From NCBI RefSeq assembly GCF_014861365.1, contig NZ_RRYW01000016.1, positions 1 to 47,784 on the forward strand: a DNA stretch of 47,784 nt, in the 5' to 3' direction. The position numbers and the translations under genes were made by a program. The DNA comes from Psychrobacter sp. FME6 (GTDB lineage Bacteria; Pseudomonadota; Gammaproteobacteria; Pseudomonadales; Moraxellaceae). Below, in pieces: positions 36,601 through 44,760 of the stretch; the stretch's first letter is position 1, and each line of letters opens with the position of its first letter. The notes beneath the pieces are model-generated. The model was not told the DNA's origin. It saw only the letters and a program-made list of their open reading frames with translations, and ran no database searches.

Positions 36601-38169
36601 AATATAACGTGCCAGCCGCTCACCTTGCTTACCTGCTAGCGCTTGATTTAGGCGTACCATTTGTAAGGCAAAAGTCGTCTCACGGCGTGCTTCTAATATC
36701 GATGGGAGTTTTTGGCGCACCTTCAATGCGATGTCACGATTAAGGTTTTCTATAAGCGCGTCAAGATACATCTCTATCTGATTGGCATATTCTTGTATCG
36801 CTCTTAATGCCTGCATGCTTTCAAGATTAATAAAAGCAAGACGCTGCTCTTCTTTACCTGTATTAAAGCCTTTACCGCCATCATCCTTACTCAAAAAAAC
36901 ATAAGGCACTGCCTCATAAAACTTTTGCGCATCTTCATCTAAATTGGCAAAGAAAGCGTTATCATACTGTTCGACAGCAGACCTGATACTGAATATCGTC
37001 TCTGCTCTTGTGCCAATGCTAGCTCGGGCATTGAAGCCTTGTGCTTTACGATAATCTTTATCAAAATACGGTTCGATATCCTTTAAGTCACACTGCTTAA
37101 AAGCTTCTAGTGCCTGCTGATAAGCAACAAAGTCTATCTCCTCACCCATTTCGACATCTTCGATGGGCGTTGAGATAAATTGGAGTGATTTTTGGGCAAC
37201 GCCAATATGATCGGCAGGCGCCGTCAAGCGGTTGGTATGCTGCAATAATTGATAAATCTCAGGCTGGTGGTTATACAAATAGCTGTGATGGGCACGTACA
37301 GCATCATGAATAATGCTTTCTATCACTATCTGCTCTTGGTCGCTGATTTGCATGCCTTGCTGGTGCCCGGTCTCAGCACTATACTCAGACAGCCATTTTT
37401 GTGACAAGCTATCTAAAGTACCAACAAACAGCTTATCGAGTGTGGTTAGCACCAGAGCGCAGCGTCTCATGGCATCAGCCAATGGGTAATCTTCGGTATG
37501 GTCTAATAGATAGGTCAACAAGTAACTATTGATAGGGTCAGCCATTAGATCTGCATTACCTGACAACTGAGCCTTTTTTTCTAACCACTCTTTACGTAGC
37601 TGCCTTTGCTCTGGGCTTACTTTTTTGTCCGCTGGCTTTTTATCCAACGACTCTTTGATTAATGATTCTTTGATTAATAACTCTTGGTCTAACGGCTCTG
37701 CATTCGCCGCTCGAGTATCATTTTTAGTATGAGTTACCGTAAGCTGCGGGTAGAGAATGTGATGAGTCTCTGGATTTGCCTGGACGTTATTGAGCCACTG
37801 TAAAAGCTGATAAAAATCAACCAAACGGTCGTGGATACGCTGGCGCATCTCAGCAGCAGCGGCACGAGTAAAGGTGGTGGCAATAATATGCTCAGGCGCA
37901 CGTTTGGCTTCGATTAATAATCGCAGCACAATACCGGTTAAGGTCCATGTCTTACCTGTACCTGCCGACGCTTCTATCAGATACTGACCGTTTAATTTGA
38001 TACGAATCGCAGGTGGTTCTTCCGACTTATTAGCATTGTTTTGAGTTAAATCATTCGCTAAATTAGCAGGGCTAGTATGGCCATAATCATTATTATAATC
38101 CCCACTATAGGTATGACCGACATTCTCTAAGTCATGAGCAGTATTGTTAGCGTTGTTATATTGATCCAT
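33655..38169 (-). CDS. recB: Exodeoxyribonuclease V subunit beta (RecB)
   Basis: RecB is the 3'-5' helicase and the only nuclease of RecBCD. The 1504-aa protein has a ~55-residue Asn-rich lead, Walker A ASAGTGKT at 67-74, helicase motifs LIDESQDINGEQARMIERIY, GDPKQAIYGFRGGD, TIHKSKGLEFPIVYVVGMD and YVAFTRASEQLYMVL, and a C-terminal nuclease domain with GEIDLVY and VVDYKSNYLG (about 1385-1406), so the metal-binding Asp/Asp/Lys core is present. E. coli RecB is 1180 aa; the excess lies in charged inserts such as residues 160-190 (LLIKESLIKESLDKKPADKK). It is the second gene of recC-recB-recD. Confidence 0.95.
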   Translation of the reverse strand: MDQYNNANNTAHDLENVGHTYSGDYNNDYGHTSPANLANDLTQNNANKSEEPPAIRIKLNGQYLIEASAGTGKTWTLTGIVLRLLIEAKRAPEHIIATTFTRAAAAEMRQRIHDRLVDFYQLLQWLNNVQANPETHHILYPQLTVTHTKNDTRAANAEPLDQELLIKESLIKESLDKKPADKKVSPEQRQLRKEWLEKKAQLSGNADLMADPINSYLLTYLLDHTEDYPLADAMRRCALVLTTLDKLFVGTLDSLSQKWLSEYSAETGHQQGMQISDQEQIVIESIIHDAVRAHHSYLYNHQPEIYQLLQHTNRLTAPADHIGVAQKSLQFISTPIEDVEMGEEIDFVAYQQALEAFKQCDLKDIEPYFDKDYRKAQGFNARASIGTRAETIFSIRSAVEQYDNAFFANLDEDAQKFYEAVPYVFLSKDDGGKGFNTGKEEQRLAFINLESMQALRAIQEYANQIEMYLDALIENLNRDIALKVRQKLPSILEARRETTFALQMVRLNQALAGKQGERLARYIRHHYPVALIDESQDINGEQARMIERIYLSKNADSNKDNANQRGSRGFLLLVGDPKQAIYGFRGGDVANYNAMKAKFAKDTIMSLDINRRSNERLITALNHWFGRPAPVADSQDVGFDKASQLAQLGKSIYYQHITAANTNPRLSWQISAERRVKASSANSDVLSSSPVSVIHLPYDKQAKYDACELTALHIAALLASQQTIEGRPIKPNDIGVLGRRKHELKQVEVMLSKLGVPTLETAEKNVFDTPIAADLAALLEAMLRPHRRDIINRVLTSNFYQMSLNDVQVLMSSDEADADQAEIEDDRASIEKEIDTEQAELKQRYQDFQLYLKTAASYWQHNGILSALHYLFGRNPMVSQNTRQADRQAKNQNVWVGLADLEDGARYLMDLRHLLDILAQHGMHIGEYELLAWYKKNMHSSRTPEWAQQQPLPTESGVQLMTIHKSKGLEFPIVYVVGMDGASPKAGGRSNHNLFLYDHDVHDIEADKTERCLSASKGKPHSKSAKGETPTDYYAQFETTENYEELRRLGYVAFTRASEQLYMVLKDSYNKTDAERKPSLQWLSCEDHKFVLPDRLKPYIGWLEYAAVEPAAEEVVNSKASKKSDINEPTLIADTGLRIDYQGAYAQLQRNSFKGWAKTSFTALSRQLNEQSQALAVFDDGVEDDLDLTDSMNLASKYLDGSESQQDSQNGGNAINPITSDDIRFRFVKGANAGTFLHEVFERIDFTDNSKWSVIIDQSIRQYQLPISYASATSQQRLQPDNTMSLELGADGVQSESDEARQLGVAHDQLISWVEDVLAAPLLASGQALQEIPARQRIAELGFNMGLSEDFTPEHINQIFTQYLPDEPEKHIELSPQFSNHIYRYLRGEIDLVYECAGKFYVVDYKSNYLGNSLSNYNGDNLSAAMNKAGYWLQAAIYQVALHRFLRLRLKNYEGNEMQYLGAVEYVFLRGIDSTGRENYGRIQWQIPFELVNALDEMFGSPSV

Positions 38170-38235
38170 AAAAAATCACTTGTTCAAAATCTTACTATTA
38201 ACATCATTATTATTTACTAATAAAAACAGACTGCC

Positions 38236-41200
38236 TTATAGCGCTTGTAAGGATTCATCCATTGCACCAAATAAAGGCTGGGCTAATGCTGGCAGAGCGT
38301 CTTTTAATTTAGTAAAGGCGTCTTGCTTATAAAGGATATATTGCCATATCTCATGCTGTGAGCAGCTATCATATATAACGTCGCTGTTATAACTTGGCCA
38401 TAACCAATTTTCAAAATCACTGGGTTTAGGCTGATAATCTAAATCTTTTGCTTTGGCATCATTGACCTTGTCAAGGTAAGAAAGCGCATGAACAGGTAAT
38501 ACAGTCATGGGTATCTTGCCAGCCATATGCGCAAACCTCACCCATTTAAGAAGCTCAGCCAAGGCAATGTCATAGGCAATAGGTGCAAGCTCAAACGTGG
38601 TTTTTCCCTTGAATTTCTTGTACTCATCGCTGCCTTTATTAAAACGCCAAATGCTTCTACCATCGCCAGCAGCAACTTGCACCTCGGTAGTACGCCGCGC
38701 GACCTGCCAGTAGACATGTGACAACCAAAAGCGCAGTAAATACTGGGTACGCGCACTATTGGGCAAGATGTTTAGCCACAGCTCAGGTGAGGAGGAGCCG
38801 TCTTCCGAGTTATAATTAGTAGTAAGCGCCTCTACTGGTATCATACCTTTCACTTGCAGCCTCCCTTGCAGATTGATATCTGGTGCGGCAACCGTGGTCA
38901 TAATCTCAGTACAAGGAGTTAGTAGGGCATTATTACCACTACGATGAGTATCTATACCTAATGCTGATAGTTGTTCGGCAAACTCTCGACACTGCTGTTG
39001 TAATTTAAGCTGTTGATACTGCAGAGTTGACTGACGTGCCACACCAGCTGGCATCACTGGATCGTATAATAGCTTGCTTACAGAGTGCGTGGTGTGATTG
39101 TCTGCGCTGCTACCTTCAACGTCACTGTCTTTATTTAACTCATCGAGTAGCTGCTTATTTACCTCATAAGCGCTTAGGCCTGACAACGATAATGGCTCTT
39201 GGTGCACCATCTCATCTTCAGGCAATACCACATGTACTTGCTGTTCTCGTAAAAAATGCTTAGCGGGATGACGCACTTGGTAGTGCAGATACTGCATATC
39301 TACTTGGCTGATTTCAAAGCGCTCATCTATCCCTTGTACAGTTGCATTGTCTAATACATTGTCTAATACAATACGCTGAGCAATATTGGCATAGTCCTCT
39401 TGACTGGGCAGATTAACTTTAACAGTTGATATGGCACCGTCATCTTGAGACTGCAAACGCTCAAACACTTCATGCCACACCCGTGCTGGAGCATTGGTAC
39501 TTTGCTGATAGGCTTTTTCTTTTTGCATAGCACGCGTAAGTAAGTTTATTAGTGCTTGACCAGCATCTTCATCAGCCGTTGAGCCAGATGAAACACCATC
39601 AAATGAACCACTCGCTGCTTGCTCATTAAGCGTTTCTGACTGCACAAACACTTCTTGGGCAAAGGGTAGCGCTGGATGATGAGTGACCAACCACTGCTCG
39701 ATAAGCTTGGGCAGGTAACGCTGTACTTGCGCTGCCAATGCTGATTGTTGCTCTTCAATAATCGTTGATGATTGATTTTTAAGTTGTTCGGTTTTTAAAG
39801 GGTCCCACTGCCACTGAACCTCACCTTTTAAAAACTGTAGTAACTCACTCACTGGGTTGGCGGGTAAGTGTTCGTGAGTATCGGTAAGACGCTGGCCATT
39901 ATAAAAAATCCAGCAGGCATTGCGAGCACACAGCAGCGCATCTAAAAACGCGCCATTATCGTCATCTTCACTAAATCTATCACCGCGACGTGCCAGCCCA
40001 GATTTCATCAAATCATAACGGTTGTCATGGTCACGATTGGGAAACTCCGCCAAGTCCATATTGAGCATAACAACCAACCCAAACGGTACGTTACGCAGTG
40101 CACCAAAACGCCCGAAGGTAATCACGCCTGTCGGTTCCGCACTGACCTGCTGACTCTCAAGTTCGTCTTCAATACTATCGAGCATAAAGCTGAGCTTTAA
40201 AGGCAAATTACTGACTTGCGATAGTTTTGATTCAACTTGGCTGGCTTCAAGTTCTAATGGAGTCGCTGTACTATCTATCGTCGTAGAATTCATATCCTCA
40301 GCATGATAGCGCTGATAATGACGGTTGGCGCGCAAACTACTCTTAAAACCATTCATCGCATTAAAAATAGCACGCATCGGACGCGTCTGATCAAGGACAC
40401 CAAAGTACGGATGAATAATATGGTTCTCAATATTATTGAGCCAATTCTCAGCATTATAGCGGGCTTGAAACTCGTAACGGCAATGATGTAAGCCGCTATA
40501 GACACGACATAGTGCTTCAATAATCGCAGCATCCGCCAAGCTGATGGCAGATATGGGCACGGTTTTTTCTGCCAGTACATTATCTTGCCAATGTTCAGGA
40601 TACAGACAATCGCTGATACTCGCTTCTGGCATGATCAAACCTAGCGCGACTTTATCCAAAGCATGGGCAAAGCTAAAGCGGTAATCATAGTCATCTGTAT
40701 CAAGTGTTTGCTGCAAGTGAGCTTCATCAAAGCCACGTACAAATCCTGCTTGTTCTAATAAGTCACAGGCTCGGCTCATCTGCTCATGCGTTAAGCCAAG
40801 GCTTTCATAAAGTGGTGGCAGCATCAGCCAATCAAAAACTTCAGCCGCTTCAAAACGTGCGCTTTCACTGCCTAATAACCCATAAAAGCCGCGTATTGCT
40901 TCCCATAGCTGGCGAATCGACTTATCAACCACACCCGTGACTTTAGCCGGTAGCGTCAGACCATCCTGCCCTTCTCCATTAACAAACACTGAGTTAATCA
41001 GCTCGTGATGACGATCGACATCAGGGAGAAGTACAACGATATCAGACAAATGGCGTGTGCTACCATCTTCATTTGCCTCGTTTAGCCAGCGTCCAATCAT
41101 GCCGCGCAGCACTTCAAGCTGGCGCTGTAAATTATGGCAAGAATGAATACTTAGGCTATTATCGTATTGCGAGAGTTGCCAATGACGCGGCTGCTCATAG

Positions 41201-42558
41201 CGTTTGCCTTTTAGAGTATTGTCGCTAAACCATAAGTCGGAATCATTACTATTACCTAGGCTATTATTATCGTTAATAGCTTTATTTTCTGAAGCGTTAT
41301 GACTATCCGATTGCACTTGCGTACCAAGCGCGGCACTTAAGCGCCCAGCAGTGGTTTTTTGTGTCGCGCTTTCATCGAGCATCAATACATCTTGCTGCAA
41401 GTGCGCAAGCAGGCTTAAGGGCTGTCCGGATTGAGTTCTTTCTGCCTGCGGATAATCGACATCAAACTTATCTTGCCAATCGAGCTTAAAGTTATCTGAC
41501 TCTTCATTACCTGATAAGCTCGCCAGCATGGCAAAAGTCTCACGCGATTGCTTACCCAAACGTGACAATAGCGTGTGCCCATAATCTCGTAAAAACACAC
41601 TGTCAGGGTTGATCACTTGCTGACGTTGTAACCACTGCTTATCAACGATATCTGCCCAAAACAGTTGCGACGGATTGTAATGTAATAAAGTGATATCAAG
41701 GTAAGTTGATAAACGTTGCAAGAAATTGAGCTCGTTTTGGGGTAATTGCTGAATGGTAAAAATATGCAGTTGCGTTGGCAGTATCGCCTTGATATCTACC
41801 CCGCTATTGGCTTTATCTTTGGCCATAATTTGCCAGAAACGCGTCTCAATCGAGGCGCGATGCTCATATACCGAGGCAAATAACAAACGCCATAAGTGAC
41901 GTTGGGCGACTTCAAGCTCCGTATAATGCGCCACCAACCAATCAGGCGTGATGCCAGCGTATTTATCAAACTCCATCGTTAGCTTGTCTTTTTCGGCCAC
42001 AAGCAGCTCTACATCAACCGATTTATTATCAGACCATAACGTCAACCAATCCTCACGATGGGTCAAATAACGGCTGAATACTCGTGAAAAGTCTGTCGCT
42101 AATGACCACAACCGCACATCTTGCTGACTACGATCTGCTTCTTCATCCAGTAATGCCGATAATAATGGGTATAAAGGGTGCTTATCATCCGCCATAATTT
42201 GTGCTTGATAATAAGTGAAGTAACCAAACAGTCGCCATTGCATCACAGCCCCAGTCAATACCGCTACTTCTGGCACGGTCAAAACCTCTTGCGAACGTTG
42301 ATTGGCTTCTAACCAAACATTGTGCTCAGCCAATACCTTTTGCATCAACGTCCATTGATACTGCCCCCAAAACTTTGTGGTAACCAAGGTGCTAATGCCT
42401 GCTTGGCTGGCAATGGATTTATCTAACCAATCGCCCAGCACCATCGATGGCACAATGACAATAAACTCTTCAAATATAGGCAGGTTTTTAGATTGATAAG
42501 CGTTAAGTAACTGCTCAACTAGGTGCTCGGTGCGGTGCGACTGAATAATGGTAAACAT
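38236..42558 (-). CDS. recC: Exodeoxyribonuclease V subunit gamma (RecC)
   Basis: RecC holds the complex together and reads the Chi sequence in the 3' strand. The 1440-aa protein starts MFTIIQSHRTEHLVEQLLNA and has the inactive helicase-like fold, with SIHSCHNLQRQLEVLRGMIG and LSDIVVLLPDVDRHHELINS as typical RecC stretches, then FGRFGALRNVPFGLVVMLNM. E. coli RecC is 1122 aa; here inserts rich in Ser/Asn/Asp (near residues 415-445 and 770-800) account for part of the excess. It starts the recC-recB-recD order, 66 bp before recB, unlike E. coli where ptrA lies between recC and recB. Chi specificity cannot be predicted. Confidence 0.93.
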   Translation of the reverse strand: MFTIIQSHRTEHLVEQLLNAYQSKNLPIFEEFIVIVPSMVLGDWLDKSIASQAGISTLVTTKFWGQYQWTLMQKVLAEHNVWLEANQRSQEVLTVPEVAVLTGAVMQWRLFGYFTYYQAQIMADDKHPLYPLLSALLDEEADRSQQDVRLWSLATDFSRVFSRYLTHREDWLTLWSDNKSVDVELLVAEKDKLTMEFDKYAGITPDWLVAHYTELEVAQRHLWRLLFASVYEHRASIETRFWQIMAKDKANSGVDIKAILPTQLHIFTIQQLPQNELNFLQRLSTYLDITLLHYNPSQLFWADIVDKQWLQRQQVINPDSVFLRDYGHTLLSRLGKQSRETFAMLASLSGNEESDNFKLDWQDKFDVDYPQAERTQSGQPLSLLAHLQQDVLMLDESATQKTTAGRLSAALGTQVQSDSHNASENKAINDNNSLGNSNDSDLWFSDNTLKGKRYEQPRHWQLSQYDNSLSIHSCHNLQRQLEVLRGMIGRWLNEANEDGSTRHLSDIVVLLPDVDRHHELINSVFVNGEGQDGLTLPAKVTGVVDKSIRQLWEAIRGFYGLLGSESARFEAAEVFDWLMLPPLYESLGLTHEQMSRACDLLEQAGFVRGFDEAHLQQTLDTDDYDYRFSFAHALDKVALGLIMPEASISDCLYPEHWQDNVLAEKTVPISAISLADAAIIEALCRVYSGLHHCRYEFQARYNAENWLNNIENHIIHPYFGVLDQTRPMRAIFNAMNGFKSSLRANRHYQRYHAEDMNSTTIDSTATPLELEASQVESKLSQVSNLPLKLSFMLDSIEDELESQQVSAEPTGVITFGRFGALRNVPFGLVVMLNMDLAEFPNRDHDNRYDLMKSGLARRGDRFSEDDDNGAFLDALLCARNACWIFYNGQRLTDTHEHLPANPVSELLQFLKGEVQWQWDPLKTEQLKNQSSTIIEEQQSALAAQVQRYLPKLIEQWLVTHHPALPFAQEVFVQSETLNEQAASGSFDGVSSGSTADEDAGQALINLLTRAMQKEKAYQQSTNAPARVWHEVFERLQSQDDGAISTVKVNLPSQEDYANIAQRIVLDNVLDNATVQGIDERFEISQVDMQYLHYQVRHPAKHFLREQQVHVVLPEDEMVHQEPLSLSGLSAYEVNKQLLDELNKDSDVEGSSADNHTTHSVSKLLYDPVMPAGVARQSTLQYQQLKLQQQCREFAEQLSALGIDTHRSGNNALLTPCTEIMTTVAAPDINLQGRLQVKGMIPVEALTTNYNSEDGSSSPELWLNILPNSARTQYLLRFWLSHVYWQVARRTTEVQVAAGDGRSIWRFNKGSDEYKKFKGKTTFELAPIAYDIALAELLKWVRFAHMAGKIPMTVLPVHALSYLDKVNDAKAKDLDYQPKPSDFENWLWPSYNSDVIYDSCSQHEIWQYILYKQDAFTKLKDALPALAQPLFGAMDESLQAL

Positions 42559-42975
42559 AAATAGTGATCTGATTAATGGTCTGATTAATGGTTTGATTGA
42601 GGTAGTGAAAGAGTGTCATCAATAAATATTGGTTTGATAAATTAAAAATTAGTAAAACTCATCTATGCACATGCGCTATAAATAAAAAAGACGACAGACA
42701 ACACTGAGCAATCCATGTTTCGCGGTCGTGACTGCTATGCGTTTCTGCTAGGATAATGAATCTAAGTCTGTAATAGCAATGATAAGCGGTGCTCCCCCTT
42801 CAATAACAATTATCAGTGTGCCACCGATAAGAATCGTTTACTAGTATAGATACTAGCATGACAATACCTTGCGACAATTACTGTCGTCTTGATTCATCAT
42901 TTAAAAAAACAGTGACGATTTTTATTTAACCATTGCCTCTTTTTTATTCTTTTATCAACGAGATACTTAAACACT
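42559..42975. other. 417-bp divergent region upstream of recC
   Basis: No ORF with coding character. Next to recC lie two tandem copies of CTGATTAATGGT (42569-42580 and 42581-42592), with a partial third. GATAAGCGGTGC and GCCACCGATAAG near 42782-42832 form loosely related sequence. Promoters for recC and the 175-aa gene should lie here, but none is clear. Confidence 0.5.
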
Positions 42976-43503
42976 ATGCCCTTGCGTCCCATTGATGCCA
43001 TCTTTGTTCATCCGAAACGACGTTTATATGTTGTATACTATCGTGGTGAGCTGTGGCAATTGCCACGTATGAAAATCGATGATCGATCATGGCAAAACAG
43101 AAAGCCTTATACGGATGATAGCAGTGGACTCTACCTCAGTATTCACCAAGCCATTAGCGATCCTGTTTTAGCACAGAAATTACGGACGTTGAACCTGCCT
43201 GCCGCCGTACGTGGCAGCACGTTACCTCGGTTTAAGGCATGGTGGGAAGCACATGGTTTTAAATGGCTCAAAGACAAGCTGACGACCAATCAATCGCCCT
43301 TAGCAGCGCATCAAGCGGCAAAAGCGATTGACATTCAACCTATCTCGCCCTCAAACTACCCAGCTACTCCTATAAATAACAATGATACCAATAATCGTAA
43401 AAGTGCTAAGCAAAAAGCCATGCCTGTCGCAACCGGCGCAACCGATATTTTTGCAGATATGCTGGCAGATTTAGCCGATGAAGTCTTGCATCGAAAGTTG
43501 TAA
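42976..43503 (+). CDS. Hypothetical 175-aa protein
   Basis: Family not recognised. The N-terminal ~95 residues look folded and rich in aromatic and basic residues (AIFVHPKRRLYVVYYRGELW, then FKAWWEAHGFKWLKDKL). Residues 110-150 are low-complexity (Pro/Asn/Thr) and a short helix ends the protein (DIFADMLADLADEVLHRKL). No signal peptide. It is divergent from recC and 68 bp before the ModA-like gene. Conserved-looking composition supports a real gene. Confidence 0.65.
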   Translation: MPLRPIDAIFVHPKRRLYVVYYRGELWQLPRMKIDDRSWQNRKPYTDDSSGLYLSIHQAISDPVLAQKLRTLNLPAAVRGSTLPRFKAWWEAHGFKWLKDKLTTNQSPLAAHQAAKAIDIQPISPSNYPATPINNNDTNNRKSAKQKAMPVATGATDIFADMLADLADEVLHRKL

Positions 43504-43571
43504 AGCAAGCTCTAGCTCTAATACAATAACTGACTCCCATATCAAGTAAACCAAAAAAAGAACGGTAATAT

Positions 43572-44396
43572 ATGAAAGACTACAAGCTGCTACTGGCTGG
43601 GCTAATTTTACTACTATTAGTAATCTTTATCGCTATCTTTACTTGGTTATGGAGTAGCAATCGTAAAAATGCAGATCCGTTACCTATTATGGCGAGTGAA
43701 AATGACAGTGCAACTGCTGGAATGAACGATGATAAAAGCACCGACTCTAAAAGCACCCTACATATTCAAGCGGAAGAAAACCTACAAGGTCCGTTGGATG
43801 ATGTAATCGTCGGTTTCGAATCTCGTTATCCTCATGTGGACGTTATAACAAACTATGTAGCCTCTACTGCCCTTTTGACATTATCAAGTGATGCTTTCAC
43901 TAATAATGAGCGCTCTGAGTTTCTGGTTAGTACAGACATGATTATCGCTGACGGCAACCTATCTACTGAACGTCTTGCACCACTACAAACAAAGCTAACA
44001 GCCGCTCAAGATAAAAACCATCAAACCAAAGCAAATAACAATGACCGTGCTGCCGAGGGCTCTACTGTTGATGAAAGTAATAGTGATATCAATGATAAGA
44101 CGCAGGATACCGAGCGCGATAACACAGAATCTCGTACCCTAAACTCTTTCAACTATGCTTTGAAGGACGAACAAGCACTGGAAGGTGTTATTCTGACAGA
44201 CAATACTATCGCCGTTAATTTTCGCAACTTTCTCCTTTCAAGTACAGGACAAAGCATATTGAAAAAGTATAATTACCATAATATTGATGGCTACCAAAAC
44301 AGTGTAGATGACCTATTTAATCCGACATCACGTACAAAAAAAGCACCAGATGATGACTCAGTCAATATCGCTGATGCCCTGAGCAATGGTAAGTAA
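43572..44396 (+). CDS. Membrane-anchored ModA-like substrate-binding protein, degenerate
   Basis: A 274-aa protein with an N-terminal membrane helix (about 5-28, LLAGLILLLLVIFIAIFTWL) followed by an extracytoplasmic part. LHIQAEENLQGPLDDVIVGF, then YVASTALLTLSS, resembles the start of molybdate-binding ModA proteins, and AVNFRNFLLSSTGQSILKKY resembles their C-terminal lobe. The middle is replaced by an Asp/Asn/Ser-rich linker (about 150-200), and much of the two-lobe fold is missing, so anion binding is doubtful. No modBC genes lie nearby. It may be a domesticated relative with a structural or sensing role. Confidence 0.55.
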   Translation: MKDYKLLLAGLILLLLVIFIAIFTWLWSSNRKNADPLPIMASENDSATAGMNDDKSTDSKSTLHIQAEENLQGPLDDVIVGFESRYPHVDVITNYVASTALLTLSSDAFTNNERSEFLVSTDMIIADGNLSTERLAPLQTKLTAAQDKNHQTKANNNDRAAEGSTVDESNSDINDKTQDTERDNTESRTLNSFNYALKDEQALEGVILTDNTIAVNFRNFLLSSTGQSILKKYNYHNIDGYQNSVDDLFNPTSRTKKAPDDDSVNIADALSNGK

Positions 44397-44472
44397 ACCA
44401 AAACCTCTTTATTTATTTATCTATTACTGATTGCTTTTATAAGTGCTTTTTTTTACAATAGCACTCCATTAT

Positions 44473-44548
44473 GCGCCTATAGCTCAACAGGATAGAGCAG
44501 TTGCCTCCTAAGCGATCGATCCGAGTTCGAGTCTTGGTGGGCGCACCA
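44473..44548 (+). tRNA. tRNA-Arg (anticodon CCU)
   Basis: A complete 76-nt cloverleaf: acceptor GCGCCTA with TGGGCGC, D-stem GCTC/GAGC, anticodon stem GTTGC/GCGAT with loop CTCCTAA (anticodon CCT, reads AGG), T-arm CCGAG-TTCGAGT-CTTGG and an encoded CCA end. It is followed 212 bp later by an integrase in the same direction, so its 3' end is the likely island attachment site. Confidence 0.96.
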
Positions 44549-44660
44549 ATCATTGTATTTAGACATAACCTCGCATTACCTCAAGCCCTTGAAACACCTA
44601 CTATATATAGTTATTAGTCTTTATTAAACACTTGTCATTACCTACTAGCACCTCTACAAT

Positions 44661-44733
44661 GTTGTTAAATTAGTTGTTAAGTAATATACAACGCCATTTT
44701 TTGTTGTTAATTATGCAGTGAGGTTGTTGTTAA
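44661..44733 (+). repeat. Four GTTGTTAA direct repeats between tRNA and integrase
   Basis: GTTGTTAA occurs at 44661-44668, 44673-44680, 44703-44710 and 44726-44733, all in one orientation. The first two are spaced 12 bp apart. The position just beyond the tRNA and before int2 fits arm-type integrase binding sites of an attachment region. Confidence 0.6.
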
Positions 44734-44760
44734 ACCTCTCAACACCTTGAGGTATAAGCC

